Assembly (NCBI GenBank): GCA_021371935.1
Contig: JAJFVF010000002.1
Coordinates: 460,848-524,847, forward strand
Source of the DNA: a bacterium
Lineage (GTDB): Bacteria > Armatimonadota > UBA5829
Length of the DNA stretch: 64,000 nucleotides
Direction of reading: 5' to 3'
Of this stretch, positions 44,727 through 52,728 are shown one piece after another. The notes below the pieces were generated by a model. The model was not told the DNA's origin. It was given only the letters and a program-made list of their open reading frames with translations, and ran no database searches. The translations under genes were made by a program, and so were the position numbers. Position 1 is the first letter of the stretch; each line of letters begins with the position of its first letter.

Positions 44727-45560
44727 ATGTCCACACAACTTCATTCCCCGATTCAATGGTTTGGCGGTAAACAACTGCTCGCCAAAAAGCTCCTGGCACT
44801 CATTCCCGAGCATCATACCTATGTAGAGCCGTTCGGAGGTGGAGGCTCACTGCTACTAACCAAGGACCCAAGTCCGGTCGAGGTATACAACGACCTTGAC
44901 GGCGACCTGGTCAACTTCTTTCGAGTCCTCCGCGATCCTGCTCAATTTGCGGACTTCTATCAGCGCGCCTGGCTGAGTCCCTATAGTCGGGAAGAATACA
45001 GCTTCTGTAAAGACCATCTCAATGACAATCCCGATCCAATAGAGCGAGCACGCAGATTCTTTGTGCTGGCCAGGTTCAGCTTTAGCGGTGTTCTCGGTAA
45101 TGCATTTGGCCTGGGTGTCACGTCGTCATCGCGTGGAATGGCCGAAAAAGCGTCGGCATATAAAAACGTGCTCTGTATGCTTCCGCTTATTTCAGAGAGG
45201 CTCTCCAGAGTGGAGATTGAGTGCTACGACTTCCGCAGGATTCTCAAGATATACGACACGCCGGAAACGTTCTTCTACCTCGATCCGCCTTACGTGCCGA
45301 GCACACGAAAGGGCGGCAGTTATCGATGCGAAATGACGGAAGAGGACCACCGTGACCTGGTGGAGCTGCTCCGGCACGTCACGGGCAAGGTGATGCTCTC
45401 CGGCTATCCTAATGAGCTATACGACACCCTCGGCTGGGATAAACAGGAATGGGAGGTCAACTGTAAAGCTGCCGGCCGCACGCGGGCAAGCGGGCTGCAG
45501 GGGGAAGGGCATGTGTCTGAAAGGCAAAAGAGGGTTGAGTGCGTGTGGAGGAATTATTGA
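44727..45560 (+). CDS. DNA adenine N6-methyltransferase (Dam type), copy 2
   Basis: 277 residues from ATG 44727 (STQLHSPIQWFGGKQLLAK) behind ttggagg. VEPFGGGGSLLL is motif I, YNDLDGDLVNFFRVLRD follows, and FFYLDPPYVPSTRKGG holds DPPY. It differs from the copy at 19347 in insert regions. It lies between the lysis genes and the CRISPR array, in the cargo position. Confidence 0.9.
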   Translation: MSTQLHSPIQWFGGKQLLAKKLLALIPEHHTYVEPFGGGGSLLLTKDPSPVEVYNDLDGDLVNFFRVLRDPAQFADFYQRAWLSPYSREEYSFCKDHLNDNPDPIERARRFFVLARFSFSGVLGNAFGLGVTSSSRGMAEKASAYKNVLCMLPLISERLSRVEIECYDFRRILKIYDTPETFFYLDPPYVPSTRKGGSYRCEMTEEDHRDLVELLRHVTGKVMLSGYPNELYDTLGWDKQEWEVNCKAAGRTRASGLQGEGHVSERQKRVECVWRNY

Positions 45561-45614
45561 GGCAAGACATCGCCTTGGCCATAAAAAGCCGGGGGGAGCT
45601 AATTTATCGGGCAG

Positions 45615-46375
45615 ATGTAAGCCTGCTTCAGTTCTCCGGTATGCTATAATAGCGCTTGCAATCGTTGTGTATGATTCATGGCTATAGTTCCCCTCAGTTC
45701 TCCGGTATGCTATAATCCTGAGTGTTGCCTCGCGCTCAATCATCATGCTATAGTTCCCCTCAGTTCTCCGGTATGCTATAATTAATGGCGATCCCTTATA
45801 TGGCGAGGATGGGCTATAGTTCCCCTCAGTTCTCCGGTATGCTATAATACAGCCTTTCATCTCTGCACCTCCGGCATCGCTATAGTTCCCCTCAGTTCTC
45901 CGGTATGCTATAATCATGCGCAGAACACATATATTTGAGCTTGAGCTATAGTTCCCCTCAGTTCTCCGGTATGCTATAATGAGTTTGCTGAGCGCCTGGG
46001 ACACCATCTAGCTATAGTTCCCCTCAGTTCTCCGGTATGCTATAATATCAGCCAGTACCCTGTAGTCCTCGCAAAAGCTATAGTTCCCCTCAGTTCTCCG
46101 GTATGCTATAATTTTGGCTCATCAACATAATTTATCGTCATAGCTATAGTTCCCCTCAGTTCTCCGGTATGCTATAATGAGTTTGCTGAACGCCTGGGAC
46201 ACCAACTAGCTATAGTTCCCCTCAGTTCTCCGGTATGCTATAATGAATACGACGCGGCGAAGCCGCCTGGCCGGCTATAGTTCCCCTCAGTTCTCCGGTA
46301 TGCTATAATTCTGGCTTCTCCGGCTCCCTCCTCCCCCGGGCTATAGTTCCCCTCAGTTCTCCGGTATGCTATAAT
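45615..46375 (+). CRISPR. Type II-C CRISPR array, 11 spacers
   Basis: Eleven full 36-base repeats start at 45681, 45747, 45813, 45879, 45945, 46011, 46077, 46143, 46209, 46274 and 46340. A degenerate copy lies at 45615-45650, conserved only in its 3' part. Repeats begin GCTATAGTTCCCCTCAGTTC and end TCCGGTATGCTATAAT. Spacers are 30 bases (one is 29). The 3' end TGCTATAAT is an extended -10, so each repeat can promote its own spacer rightward, as in Neisseria II-C arrays. The degenerate end marks the trailer, so new spacers should enter next to cas2. Spacers 6 (45981-46010) and 9 (46179-46208) are near-identical. Confidence 0.97.
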
Positions 46376-46389
46376 GCATAAAGCTGAAA

Positions 46390-46417
46390 GCCTCGATATT
46401 GAGCTTAATATCGAGGC
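46390..46417. terminator. Hairpin between array and cas2
   Basis: Perfect 11-bp stem gcctcgatatt / aatatcgaggc around gagctt. On the minus strand it is followed by a T-rich stretch and could end the cas operon; it also lies where the array leader is expected. Confidence 0.6.
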
Positions 46418-46435
46418 CATTTACACAATTTCGAA

Positions 46436-46756
46436 TCAAAAAAACGTCAGCTGGTTTGCGTATTTTTGATTTTCTTTCTTCTTTTTTTCTCCGACCAATA
46501 CTAGAATATCCGCGAACTGTTTCTCAGTAACCTGCATACATCGTACACAACCATCATTTGGCAAATTTGCCTTTAGTCGGGCTACATGCTTGTTTATTGC
46601 ATCTTGTCCATTGCAGATTCTTGCGTATACAGAATACTGCACCATATCATAGCCGTCACGCAGTAGGAACTTATGAAACCTGACATAGGCTTTTTTGTGC
46701 ACTCTACTCACAACCGGAAGATCGTATAATACAACCAGTCTCATAAATCTACTCAT
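46436..46756 (-). CDS. cas2: CRISPR-associated endonuclease Cas2
   Basis: 106 residues. MRLVVLYDLPVVSRVHKKAY holds the first strand and active-site Asp of the ferredoxin fold, and FHKFLLRDGYDMVQYSVYAR is typical of type II Cas2. It overlaps the cas1 stop. With Cas1 it inserts new spacers. MRLVV (46744) is an alternative start. Confidence 0.93.
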   Translation of the reverse strand: MSRFMRLVVLYDLPVVSRVHKKAYVRFHKFLLRDGYDMVQYSVYARICNGQDAINKHVARLKANLPNDGCVRCMQVTEKQFADILVLVGEKKKKENQKYANQLTFF

Positions 46757-47645
46757 ACTCGTGCATCTTTAGCGGCAGTAGTTGCGGCAGCTTAAGCAAC
46801 CTTGCATCTTTTTCTCTACAGGCAGCAAGAAAGGATGCTGCCATAAGTTCTGCTGCATAATGGACGGCATGGCATTTGCCGTCTACCAAAACATCAGCAT
46901 GGAGTAAAGCCACCAGCTTTTCACGGTTCGATTTTGTCAACTCGCCACCCAAGCTCATATTAGCTGCGCATAGATCAACTACCGGACGGAGCGGCTCGAT
47001 AAAGTCATCGGCAAGGTTGAACTGATTGAGTTCGCTGCGATGGTGAATGCCAAGAGATGTAATAAACCCATGACCGGTAAGTCCTCTGGCCACAGCGCCA
47101 CGCATAATGGCATAACCATAGTTGAGGGCGTGATTGAGAGTGTCTTCTTCACTGCGATTGAATGCTAGTCCAAATGCAGCTTGAAAGTAGACTCTGGCAG
47201 CGGTAGACTCTGCATTGCCTGAATCTCCGCTCAATACATGAGAGACAAGAGTGCCGACACGTTTTGATGTGGTGTTTCCAAGAAGCTCAAGGCAGCGAGC
47301 CTGATTTGCTATCTTGCGCTTGATGATCGTTTGCCAGCAGCGCTTTTGGAAAGGTATACTTGCATCCAACTGCATTCGCTGGATGCCTGCAAGTCTGCTG
47401 TGCGATGCAAAAGGTGTGGCGATCAGGCTAGGTAAGTGACGTCTGTCACAGGCGAACAATGTGACACCATGTTGCGCAAGCCTGTCAAGAAGTGCCGATG
47501 AGAGAGTCACTTCAGGCGACTCCAGCACCAGGACACTGATGTCTTCCACAGGAAGATTCACAGCAGTCTGTTGCTGGATTACCAATTGATCATTTTGAAC
47601 TCGTAGTTTTGCAGGATTTGATACTACTACCGTTCTCCAAGCCAA
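46749..47645 (-). CDS. cas1: CRISPR-associated integrase Cas1
   Basis: 298 residues from a TTG (AWRTVVVSNPAKLRVQNDQL), the normal type II Cas1 N-terminus, behind aaagagg. Visible are VLVLESPEVTLSSALLDRLA, ESTAARVYFQAAFGLAF (metal Glu), NALNYGYA-type helix (LNHALNYGYAIMRGAVARGL), GIHHRSELNQFNLADDFIEP (His and Asp). The start lies 56 bases inside the cas9 3' end. It catalyses spacer integration. Confidence 0.93.
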   Translation of the reverse strand: MAWRTVVVSNPAKLRVQNDQLVIQQQTAVNLPVEDISVLVLESPEVTLSSALLDRLAQHGVTLFACDRRHLPSLIATPFASHSRLAGIQRMQLDASIPFQKRCWQTIIKRKIANQARCLELLGNTTSKRVGTLVSHVLSGDSGNAESTAARVYFQAAFGLAFNRSEEDTLNHALNYGYAIMRGAVARGLTGHGFITSLGIHHRSELNQFNLADDFIEPLRPVVDLCAANMSLGGELTKSNREKLVALLHADVLVDGKCHAVHYAAELMAASFLAACREKDARLLKLPQLLPLKMHEYE

Positions 47646-50600
47646 CTCTTGCCTCTTTCCGGACCGGATAGTAGTCACCCAATATACCAACTGCGAACTT
47701 TTTCATGGTTGTTGCGGTCTTTGTGCTGGCACGCTGCTTTTCTGTTGTTTTATTAGGCAGAGAAAGCTGAATGCGAGCATTAGACCGATCAACTGTGTGA
47801 TAATATCCTACAATATCGTCGACCTGAACCAGATCAAAAGGCCGTAGAGAAAACAAGAATTCGTAGGTATCATTAATCACCGGCCATTCATCATACGACT
47901 TATTTGCTGCAATTGCTTTATTGGGTAATTTCCTGAAGAGTCTGTCTGAAACATATACAGGAACCAAATAATACTCATACTTCCCTTTGCCATTAGGTTT
48001 CCTGAACACATCGGTCCTTATCATGTCTCCATTATCGGCAATTCCACCTTGGACATGAATGCCACTATTCTGGGTCTGACAGACTTTCACGCTTTTTACT
48101 ATATGGCCTTGAGAGCCGTCATTTGTTGGCTTGTAAAGCGGTTCGGCAAATGCCTTTTTAGCATCATTATCAAATTGAACCATCCTCTCACGTATTGCTG
48201 AGTATAGCTTCTCATTCGTTTCTGGAGCATATAGATTATTTAGATCATCGGCCTTGAGTCCATTAAGCGGTTTGCGGATTGAACTCTTTCCATCAAGATG
48301 TGTTGTTCTTGATGATCGTATGGTATCTTCGTGAATTGCACCGCTTGCACTATGTTGCGGCATGCGCGACACCATTACATCCTGGACTTTTGATAATACC
48401 TCATCACGGAAGCCATTCCAAGGCTGCGGAAGCCTGGGCCGCTTGTTCTCGACCCACTCGATTACTTCGCCGGTCGTATCATCTTTATAAGATATTCGAG
48501 TTTCTCCCACTTTAGCATGTTCCGTTATCATTTTAACTTGATATTGTAGAAGAGATGCGATAACCGCTGCATCTACTGCATGATGCAGATCATCTTCTTC
48601 CCGGTCCTTTTTGATGCCCCACATTCCTCTTGCCTTGCTGACAATATGACCATTTACACAAATAACAGGATTTCTTTCTCCGGCATCTGCAAACAACAGG
48701 TTGTCTTGCACATGATTCATAAACGCTCGACAAATCCAACGAGTGTCATTAAGGTTCCGATCTCTCCACTCTTTTTCCAGTTTATCGTCGAAACTGGTGC
48801 GCAGCAGGTTATCTCTTTTTTTTCTGTCATGGTATATTGCTCTGACCCATCCATCGAATGCAGCCCACATTCTGGCATCATGTCCGAATGCCTCAAATGG
48901 TATTTTGTTGCCTTTCTTTTGATTCTCCGACCAAAGCACAAGCACTTTGTTAGATCGACTGTCATCAAAGCTCCTGCTGTAAGGGACAACATGATCTATC
49001 TCGACATAATGAGGTTCCCATAGGCGATTGATATCTATGCTTTGTTGGGAATAGGCGCATTTGCCCTGTTGCTCATTGTATAATCTGAGCTTAATCAGAT
49101 CTGTTCCGTTTGGTTCACGCCCATTAAACAGATCGCGGAATCGCTGTCTTTCACGCTCGGCTTCCGCTTCATTCTCCTTTTGGTGTCTAGTAATTTCATC
49201 GCGATCCTTGCGGGATTTGCCCATGTCTCTGGCAAGTTCGATATGTATTCTATATGGAGACCCATAACGATCAATCACAGCATTTACGACTTTTCTCGCT
49301 TGTGTCAAACCGCGCAGAACCACTGGATTACGTATCGTGTCAGGATCGATCGAAGGTAGCTTTTTAAACTTAATCCCAGGATTCAGACTTGAGTGGTTGT
49401 ACCCAGCCTTGGCACATGCATCACTATAGAAACAACCTTCCTCAAGATGTGGAAGTATCTTCCTAAGGGCAATAGTGCTCAGCTTTGCTGTTTTCGCTAG
49501 CCCCTGGCAAGTTAGTACGATTCTAGCAATCTCGTCATCGACACTGTTTTTAGAAAGATACTCTTGAATATCGTTGTCTGTCTTGAAAAACGTCAGTGCA
49601 TATGTGAGTTGATCCATTAGGTCAGGATTTGACTCAATGCTTTTCCATAAACCATTCTTTCCGAATGCTTTGCGTAGAGTATGGAAGCCTTTCAATTCAA
49701 CACAAGAGGACTTCTCGCATTCCTCTACACATTCTACAAGGGGTTCTCCTTTTGTTTTACGACGCATATAGGTAAGACCAGTGAATCTTGCGTCAGCAGG
49801 TAAATTAATAACTTTACGTAAATCAGCATAGGTGACCTTTACTTTAGAGTATGCAAGATTAACTACTTTGTCGCGTTGGTCGCGCTCAAGATAGCATTTG
49901 TTGCCATTGCAGAAGTAGTTCAGGCTATTTACTTTTCCTAGCAACATTGCCCTCTCGGCATAATATGAGTGCTGAGGTGCTCTTGGCTGATCCTTTTCCA
50001 GAGAGCAATATCCGATCTTCTTTAACAGATCGTCACCTTTGGCGAAGGGCATCTGCCAGAGAAAGACATCCGTAATTCTGGACTCAAAAGTTGCATCGCC
50101 AAATTTACTGCCAAATCCTCTTTGTGCATTGAAAAGCAGTTTTATCTCAGATTCTAGTGTAGGTCGATCTACCGCGTTCTCATAGAAATCTCTGGAATTG
50201 CGCTTTTGCCCTTTGAATCGTTCATCTAGGTAGAACATCTCGCCCGCAGTTCGATATCCATGTTCATTCATATATTGCAAGTTTGCAGATATACTTGCTT
50301 TCATTCTTCCATCAGTTTCTTCTGCAGCTTCGCTCTTGCGGTTGGACTTGAATCCGCGGCGTTTGATGATGTGAAACAATGCTCGTGCAAACTCTTCGCC
50401 AGTCAAAAGTCGATCTAACCCTTCAGCACGTATACACCAAGGGTCTGGCCGTGCGTCTGTAGTTATAAATGCAGTGTCGCGCTCTCGTTCGGCAATAAGA
50501 CCATATTCCACAAAGAGGTCTTTCGCTCTATGCAGCCGTTCTGATCTTCGACGCAGCCTACGACGTACAGACCTTGCAAGCCTCCGTGGTTCGGCTAATG

Positions 50601-50733
50601 GTGCACCGTTTTTGGGGTTTTCTGCTTTGTTAAAGGCACGTACTCCAAGTCTTTCAACTCGCTTATCATCCAGATTTAGAATTGCCCATCCGACTGAGGC
50701 TATTCCAATATCCAACCCAAGCACATATCTCAC
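47590..50733 (-). CDS. cas9: CRISPR effector nuclease Cas9, type II-C
   Basis: 1047 residues from a GTG behind agggaggtg. RuvC-I is VLGLDIGIASVGWAI (Asp8); the Arg-rich bridge helix is RRLARSVRRRLRRRSERLHR (about 51-70); RuvC-II is RIHIELARDMG (Glu499); HNH is YVEIDHVVPYSRSFDDSRSN (His581); RuvC-III is LHHAVDAAVIA (Asp721). All catalytic residues are present. Size and the cas9-cas1-cas2 order without csn2 or cas4 define II-C. It should cut DNA matched by the array spacers using the adjacent tracrRNA. The PAM cannot be read from the sequence. Confidence 0.97.
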   Translation of the reverse strand: MRYVLGLDIGIASVGWAILNLDDKRVERLGVRAFNKAENPKNGAPLAEPRRLARSVRRRLRRRSERLHRAKDLFVEYGLIAERERDTAFITTDARPDPWCIRAEGLDRLLTGEEFARALFHIIKRRGFKSNRKSEAAEETDGRMKASISANLQYMNEHGYRTAGEMFYLDERFKGQKRNSRDFYENAVDRPTLESEIKLLFNAQRGFGSKFGDATFESRITDVFLWQMPFAKGDDLLKKIGYCSLEKDQPRAPQHSYYAERAMLLGKVNSLNYFCNGNKCYLERDQRDKVVNLAYSKVKVTYADLRKVINLPADARFTGLTYMRRKTKGEPLVECVEECEKSSCVELKGFHTLRKAFGKNGLWKSIESNPDLMDQLTYALTFFKTDNDIQEYLSKNSVDDEIARIVLTCQGLAKTAKLSTIALRKILPHLEEGCFYSDACAKAGYNHSSLNPGIKFKKLPSIDPDTIRNPVVLRGLTQARKVVNAVIDRYGSPYRIHIELARDMGKSRKDRDEITRHQKENEAEAERERQRFRDLFNGREPNGTDLIKLRLYNEQQGKCAYSQQSIDINRLWEPHYVEIDHVVPYSRSFDDSRSNKVLVLWSENQKKGNKIPFEAFGHDARMWAAFDGWVRAIYHDRKKRDNLLRTSFDDKLEKEWRDRNLNDTRWICRAFMNHVQDNLLFADAGERNPVICVNGHIVSKARGMWGIKKDREEDDLHHAVDAAVIASLLQYQVKMITEHAKVGETRISYKDDTTGEVIEWVENKRPRLPQPWNGFRDEVLSKVQDVMVSRMPQHSASGAIHEDTIRSSRTTHLDGKSSIRKPLNGLKADDLNNLYAPETNEKLYSAIRERMVQFDNDAKKAFAEPLYKPTNDGSQGHIVKSVKVCQTQNSGIHVQGGIADNGDMIRTDVFRKPNGKGKYEYYLVPVYVSDRLFRKLPNKAIAANKSYDEWPVINDTYEFLFSLRPFDLVQVDDIVGYYHTVDRSNARIQLSLPNKTTEKQRASTKTATTMKKFAVGILGDYYPVRKEARVGLENGSSIKSCKTTSSK

Positions 50734-50749
50734 GACGCAACACCTCCCT

Positions 50750-50878
50750 AAAAAGAGGACACCCCCGTCAGCGACAAGCACTGCGGGGGTGGAGCCTCAC
50801 GGTTGAAACCTTATTATAGTAACCAACAGTTCTCCGGTATGCTATAAACTTTTAGTTACTGTGGGGATAAGTTCAACC
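50750..50878 (-). ncRNA. tracrRNA
   Basis: The minus strand carries a 36-base anti-repeat (50813-50848). CCGGAGAACTG pairs perfectly with CAGTTCTCCGG of the repeat, and ACTATA pairs with TATAGT at the repeat start, with a central bulge. The following CTATAATAAGG equals the conserved tracrRNA nexus region of Neisseria II-C (CTACAATAAGG). The RNA ends in a stem cacccccg/cgggggtg (50760-50791) and TCTTTTT. The 5' end near 50878 is set by the promoter. Confidence 0.85.
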
Positions 50879-50884
50879 AGCAGC

Positions 50885-50913
50885 ATACTAGCACAACAAT
50901 AGCTTGTTGTCAA
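50885..50913 (-). promoter_or_regulatory. Promoter of tracrRNA and possibly cas9
   Basis: On the minus strand TTGACA (50913-50908), a 17-base spacer and TAGTAT (50890-50885), with an extended TG two bases earlier. It is the only strong promoter seen before tracrRNA and cas9. Confidence 0.75.
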
Positions 50914-51190
50914 TGTGAATATAAGATATCAAAGTGTAGCCGTAATTGGTGGATTGCAACGATCCCACTGCTTGAATTATACCCCTGCACTTCTAACAAA
51001 GCTCCTCGTTCCTACAGAGCGAATGCACCCACTGAATAGCTTTATCTGGCCGCAGTCGTCAGTGCGATATGAGAGAAAAAGACCTCCGATACAGCGGTAT
51101 AAATTACGCCGCCCTAAACCCATGCCCACGTTTCTTGTTGAGAGTAGCAACGAAGTGAAATGAGGTAGGGAATATACATATACCCCGGTC
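50914..51190. other. Right attachment arm, no clear gene
   Basis: No convincing gene. At its end cggtccc-ccct-type inverted repeat (cggtccc 51186-51192, gggaccg 51197-51203) spans the attR core, as expected for serine-integrase half sites. On the minus strand 51190-51104 is open in the frame that would continue the integrase in the excised phage. Confidence 0.6.
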
Positions 51191-51206
51191 CCCCTTGGGA
51201 CCGCCA
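51191..51206. repeat. attR core
   Basis: The same 16 bases ccccttgggaccgcca as at 10007-10022. Only this part of the tRNA is present here, so it came with the phage. Confidence 0.88.
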
Positions 51207-51223
51207 TGCTTCCAGCAACAAAC

Positions 51224-51259
51224 GCTCGTGGATCGATCACCGATCCCACGAGCTTTTTT
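51224..51259 (+). terminator. Original tRNA-Glu terminator
   Basis: Stem gctcgtgg-atcg with cgat-c-ccacgagc, then six T (51254-51259), 17 bases after attR. In the uninterrupted chromosome it would lie directly behind tRNA-Glu. Confidence 0.8.
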
Positions 51260-51264
51260 ATCAC

Positions 51265-51500
51265 CTAAAAATAATAGTGACGACCGGAGCCGTCATACCT
51301 GCCTGAGTTTCGGCAGCAGTTCTTGAAAGCGGCGTCCCGACCCGCATGGGCACAGGTCGTTGTTACCCAGCTTTTCCTCGAGTTCCTTATATCCGTGAAC
51401 CACTCGCATGCCCTTGCCGACATTAGTCTCCGATGGATATCCCCGCCTGCGCTTGCTGATCGGTTTGAAAGTGCTGCTCTTCTATATCTTTTCTTGCCAT
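51265..51500 (-). pseudogene. Small SEC-C zinc-binding protein with two frameshifts
   Basis: The minus strand starts [11 protein letters not shown] behind aaaggagga. With +1 shifts at two TTTCAA sites it reads [56 protein letters not shown] and ends at 51265. [13 protein letters not shown] is the SEC-C motif. As sequenced, translation stops after 25 residues (51423). Either a decayed gene or a frameshift-dependent one. Confidence 0.7.
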
Positions 51501-51641
51501 TGTAGTGTCCTCCTTTGGCTGGTTATTGACCACTACCATATAGAGCACAGAGGATTGTGTGATAAAGGGGGTTACTTTGTAGCGATGTGCCATTTGTGGG
51601 TTGATTAGTTTCGGGATTTGGAAACCCCTTCTTAAGTGGTG

Positions 51642-51667
51642 GGGTGGCGATTCGGAAATCGCCACCC
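51642..51667. terminator. Symmetric hairpin downstream of the nuclease gene
   Basis: Arms gggtggcgatt and aatcgccaccc, 11 bp, 4-base loop, no T tract; two heptamer units (aggaaac, aggaaag) follow directly at 51668-51681. Confidence 0.45.
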
Positions 51668-51708
51668 AGGAAACAGGAAAGACACACAAAAAGAACATAG
51701 CTTATATT

Positions 51709-52620
51709 TTATAGGTGTTCACGTAATGACACATATACCTTGCCTTCCTGTGCAGCCTTTGATACTTTAAGCTTCAAGGCATCACAAAAGTCAAAACGCC
51801 CTTCTAGTATATATATAAGGTCTTCACCTGACATGAAAACAATCTTCGCACCGCGACCTTCATATTCACTAATGACTTCAGGACTAAAACCCAGTACGGA
51901 TATGAATAGCCCGCGAGTGCTTTCTAATTTGGTGTCTACTTTAGACTTGAATCCACCTATCTCTTGACTTGTTGGCAATTTAGAACGCCATCTTGCCTCA
52001 ACAAGATAGTCAAATGCATCAAACTTGAAACTACCGTCTATTTGTTGGTTGCGTATCTTGTAGGACTTTCTATATTCTATCTCAAATAGAGCACATAATT
52101 CTTTGAATATAGTTTCTAATGAATAGCCTGCTTGTTGCCGTTTATCACTTTTCAGCCCTGCATTGAATTGTTGCCGCAGACTGTCTAGTTTATTAACTCT
52201 TTCTTGTATAACACTCATCTTGTCTACAGCACGCTTCACTCGTGTATTAGCTTGCTGCTTTTCTGCTTGGACATACAGATCGTGCGAAATAGCAAGTTCC
52301 TTAAGACACCTTAACGCATTAATTCCAGCGTCACGATCCGGAACATCATTATCGGGCAGTCCTCGGAGCTTACATAACTCAGTCAGTAGCCTACGTTGCA
52401 CTAGACGTCCATCTTCTGAATTGCCCAAATCTGTAAGAATGCTACGAGCCCACCTAAACTTAGGCAAGTGACTATATTTGTCAACTAGCTCTCTGTCAAC
52501 TCCAGCAGATCGAAAGAAGCTTGCAAATGGATCTCGATAATGAAAGCTTCTTCCAAAGCATTGAATCATTGCCTCAGTGATTTCATATGGTAACGGTTCC
52601 ACCGGGTTCCTCCGTGGCAA
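51709..52620 (-). CDS. PD-(D/E)XK restriction-type nuclease candidate
   Basis: 303 residues. The C-terminal part has QQIDGSFKFDAFDYLVEARW, resembling the D...ExK core of restriction endonuclease-like proteins (here E-A-R), then ESTRGLFISVLGFSPEVISE and IVFMSGEDLIYILEGR, as in Mrr-like nucleases. The N-terminal part (FRSAGVDRELVDKYSHLPKF, RWARSILTDLG) is a separate helical domain. No methylase or partner gene adjoins. A stand-alone defence role is possible but unproven. Confidence 0.6.
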   Translation of the reverse strand: MPRRNPVEPLPYEITEAMIQCFGRSFHYRDPFASFFRSAGVDRELVDKYSHLPKFRWARSILTDLGNSEDGRLVQRRLLTELCKLRGLPDNDVPDRDAGINALRCLKELAISHDLYVQAEKQQANTRVKRAVDKMSVIQERVNKLDSLRQQFNAGLKSDKRQQAGYSLETIFKELCALFEIEYRKSYKIRNQQIDGSFKFDAFDYLVEARWRSKLPTSQEIGGFKSKVDTKLESTRGLFISVLGFSPEVISEYEGRGAKIVFMSGEDLIYILEGRFDFCDALKLKVSKAAQEGKVYVSLREHL

Positions 52621-52728
52621 ATCACAGTCGTAACAAAATACATGTCTACGAATCGATTATATAGCTTATTAATAGACACATCAATTTATCTAAGGCAAGC
52701 TGAAGCATAAAGCCATTTCACCCATCAC

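Larger units (their letters stand above)
10007..51206. mobile_element. Integrated tailed phage (siphovirus-like prophage) carrying CRISPR-Cas9
   Basis: It is bounded by the 16-bp direct repeat. It contains a large serine integrase at the left end, a repressor/Cro-like switch, replication genes, terminases, portal, coat, tail tube, tape measure, fibres and lysis genes in the canonical order. No structural gene is visibly broken, so it may be functional. The terminator 17 bp after attR would follow tRNA-Glu directly in the empty site, which supports the boundaries independently. At its right end the element holds a second Dam methylase and a complete type II-C CRISPR-Cas locus. Confidence 0.9.

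Noticed and set aside
45651..46339. Possible self-targeting spacers
   Set aside because: By eye I found no exact match of any spacer elsewhere in the window; a proper alignment search was not possible.
45417..46420. Minus-strand reading frames with repeated IIAYRRTEGNYS
   Set aside because: They are translations of the CRISPR repeats and have no start signals or coding logic.
50977..51264. 95-residue minus-strand frame across attR
   Set aside because: It spans the host-phage junction and the terminator and has no ribosome site. The integrase-extension frame is a different frame.
51423..51698. 91-residue minus-strand frame reading upstream of the SEC-C start
   Set aside because: The part before 51500 lacks a ribosome site, while the internal ATG at 51500 has an excellent one.
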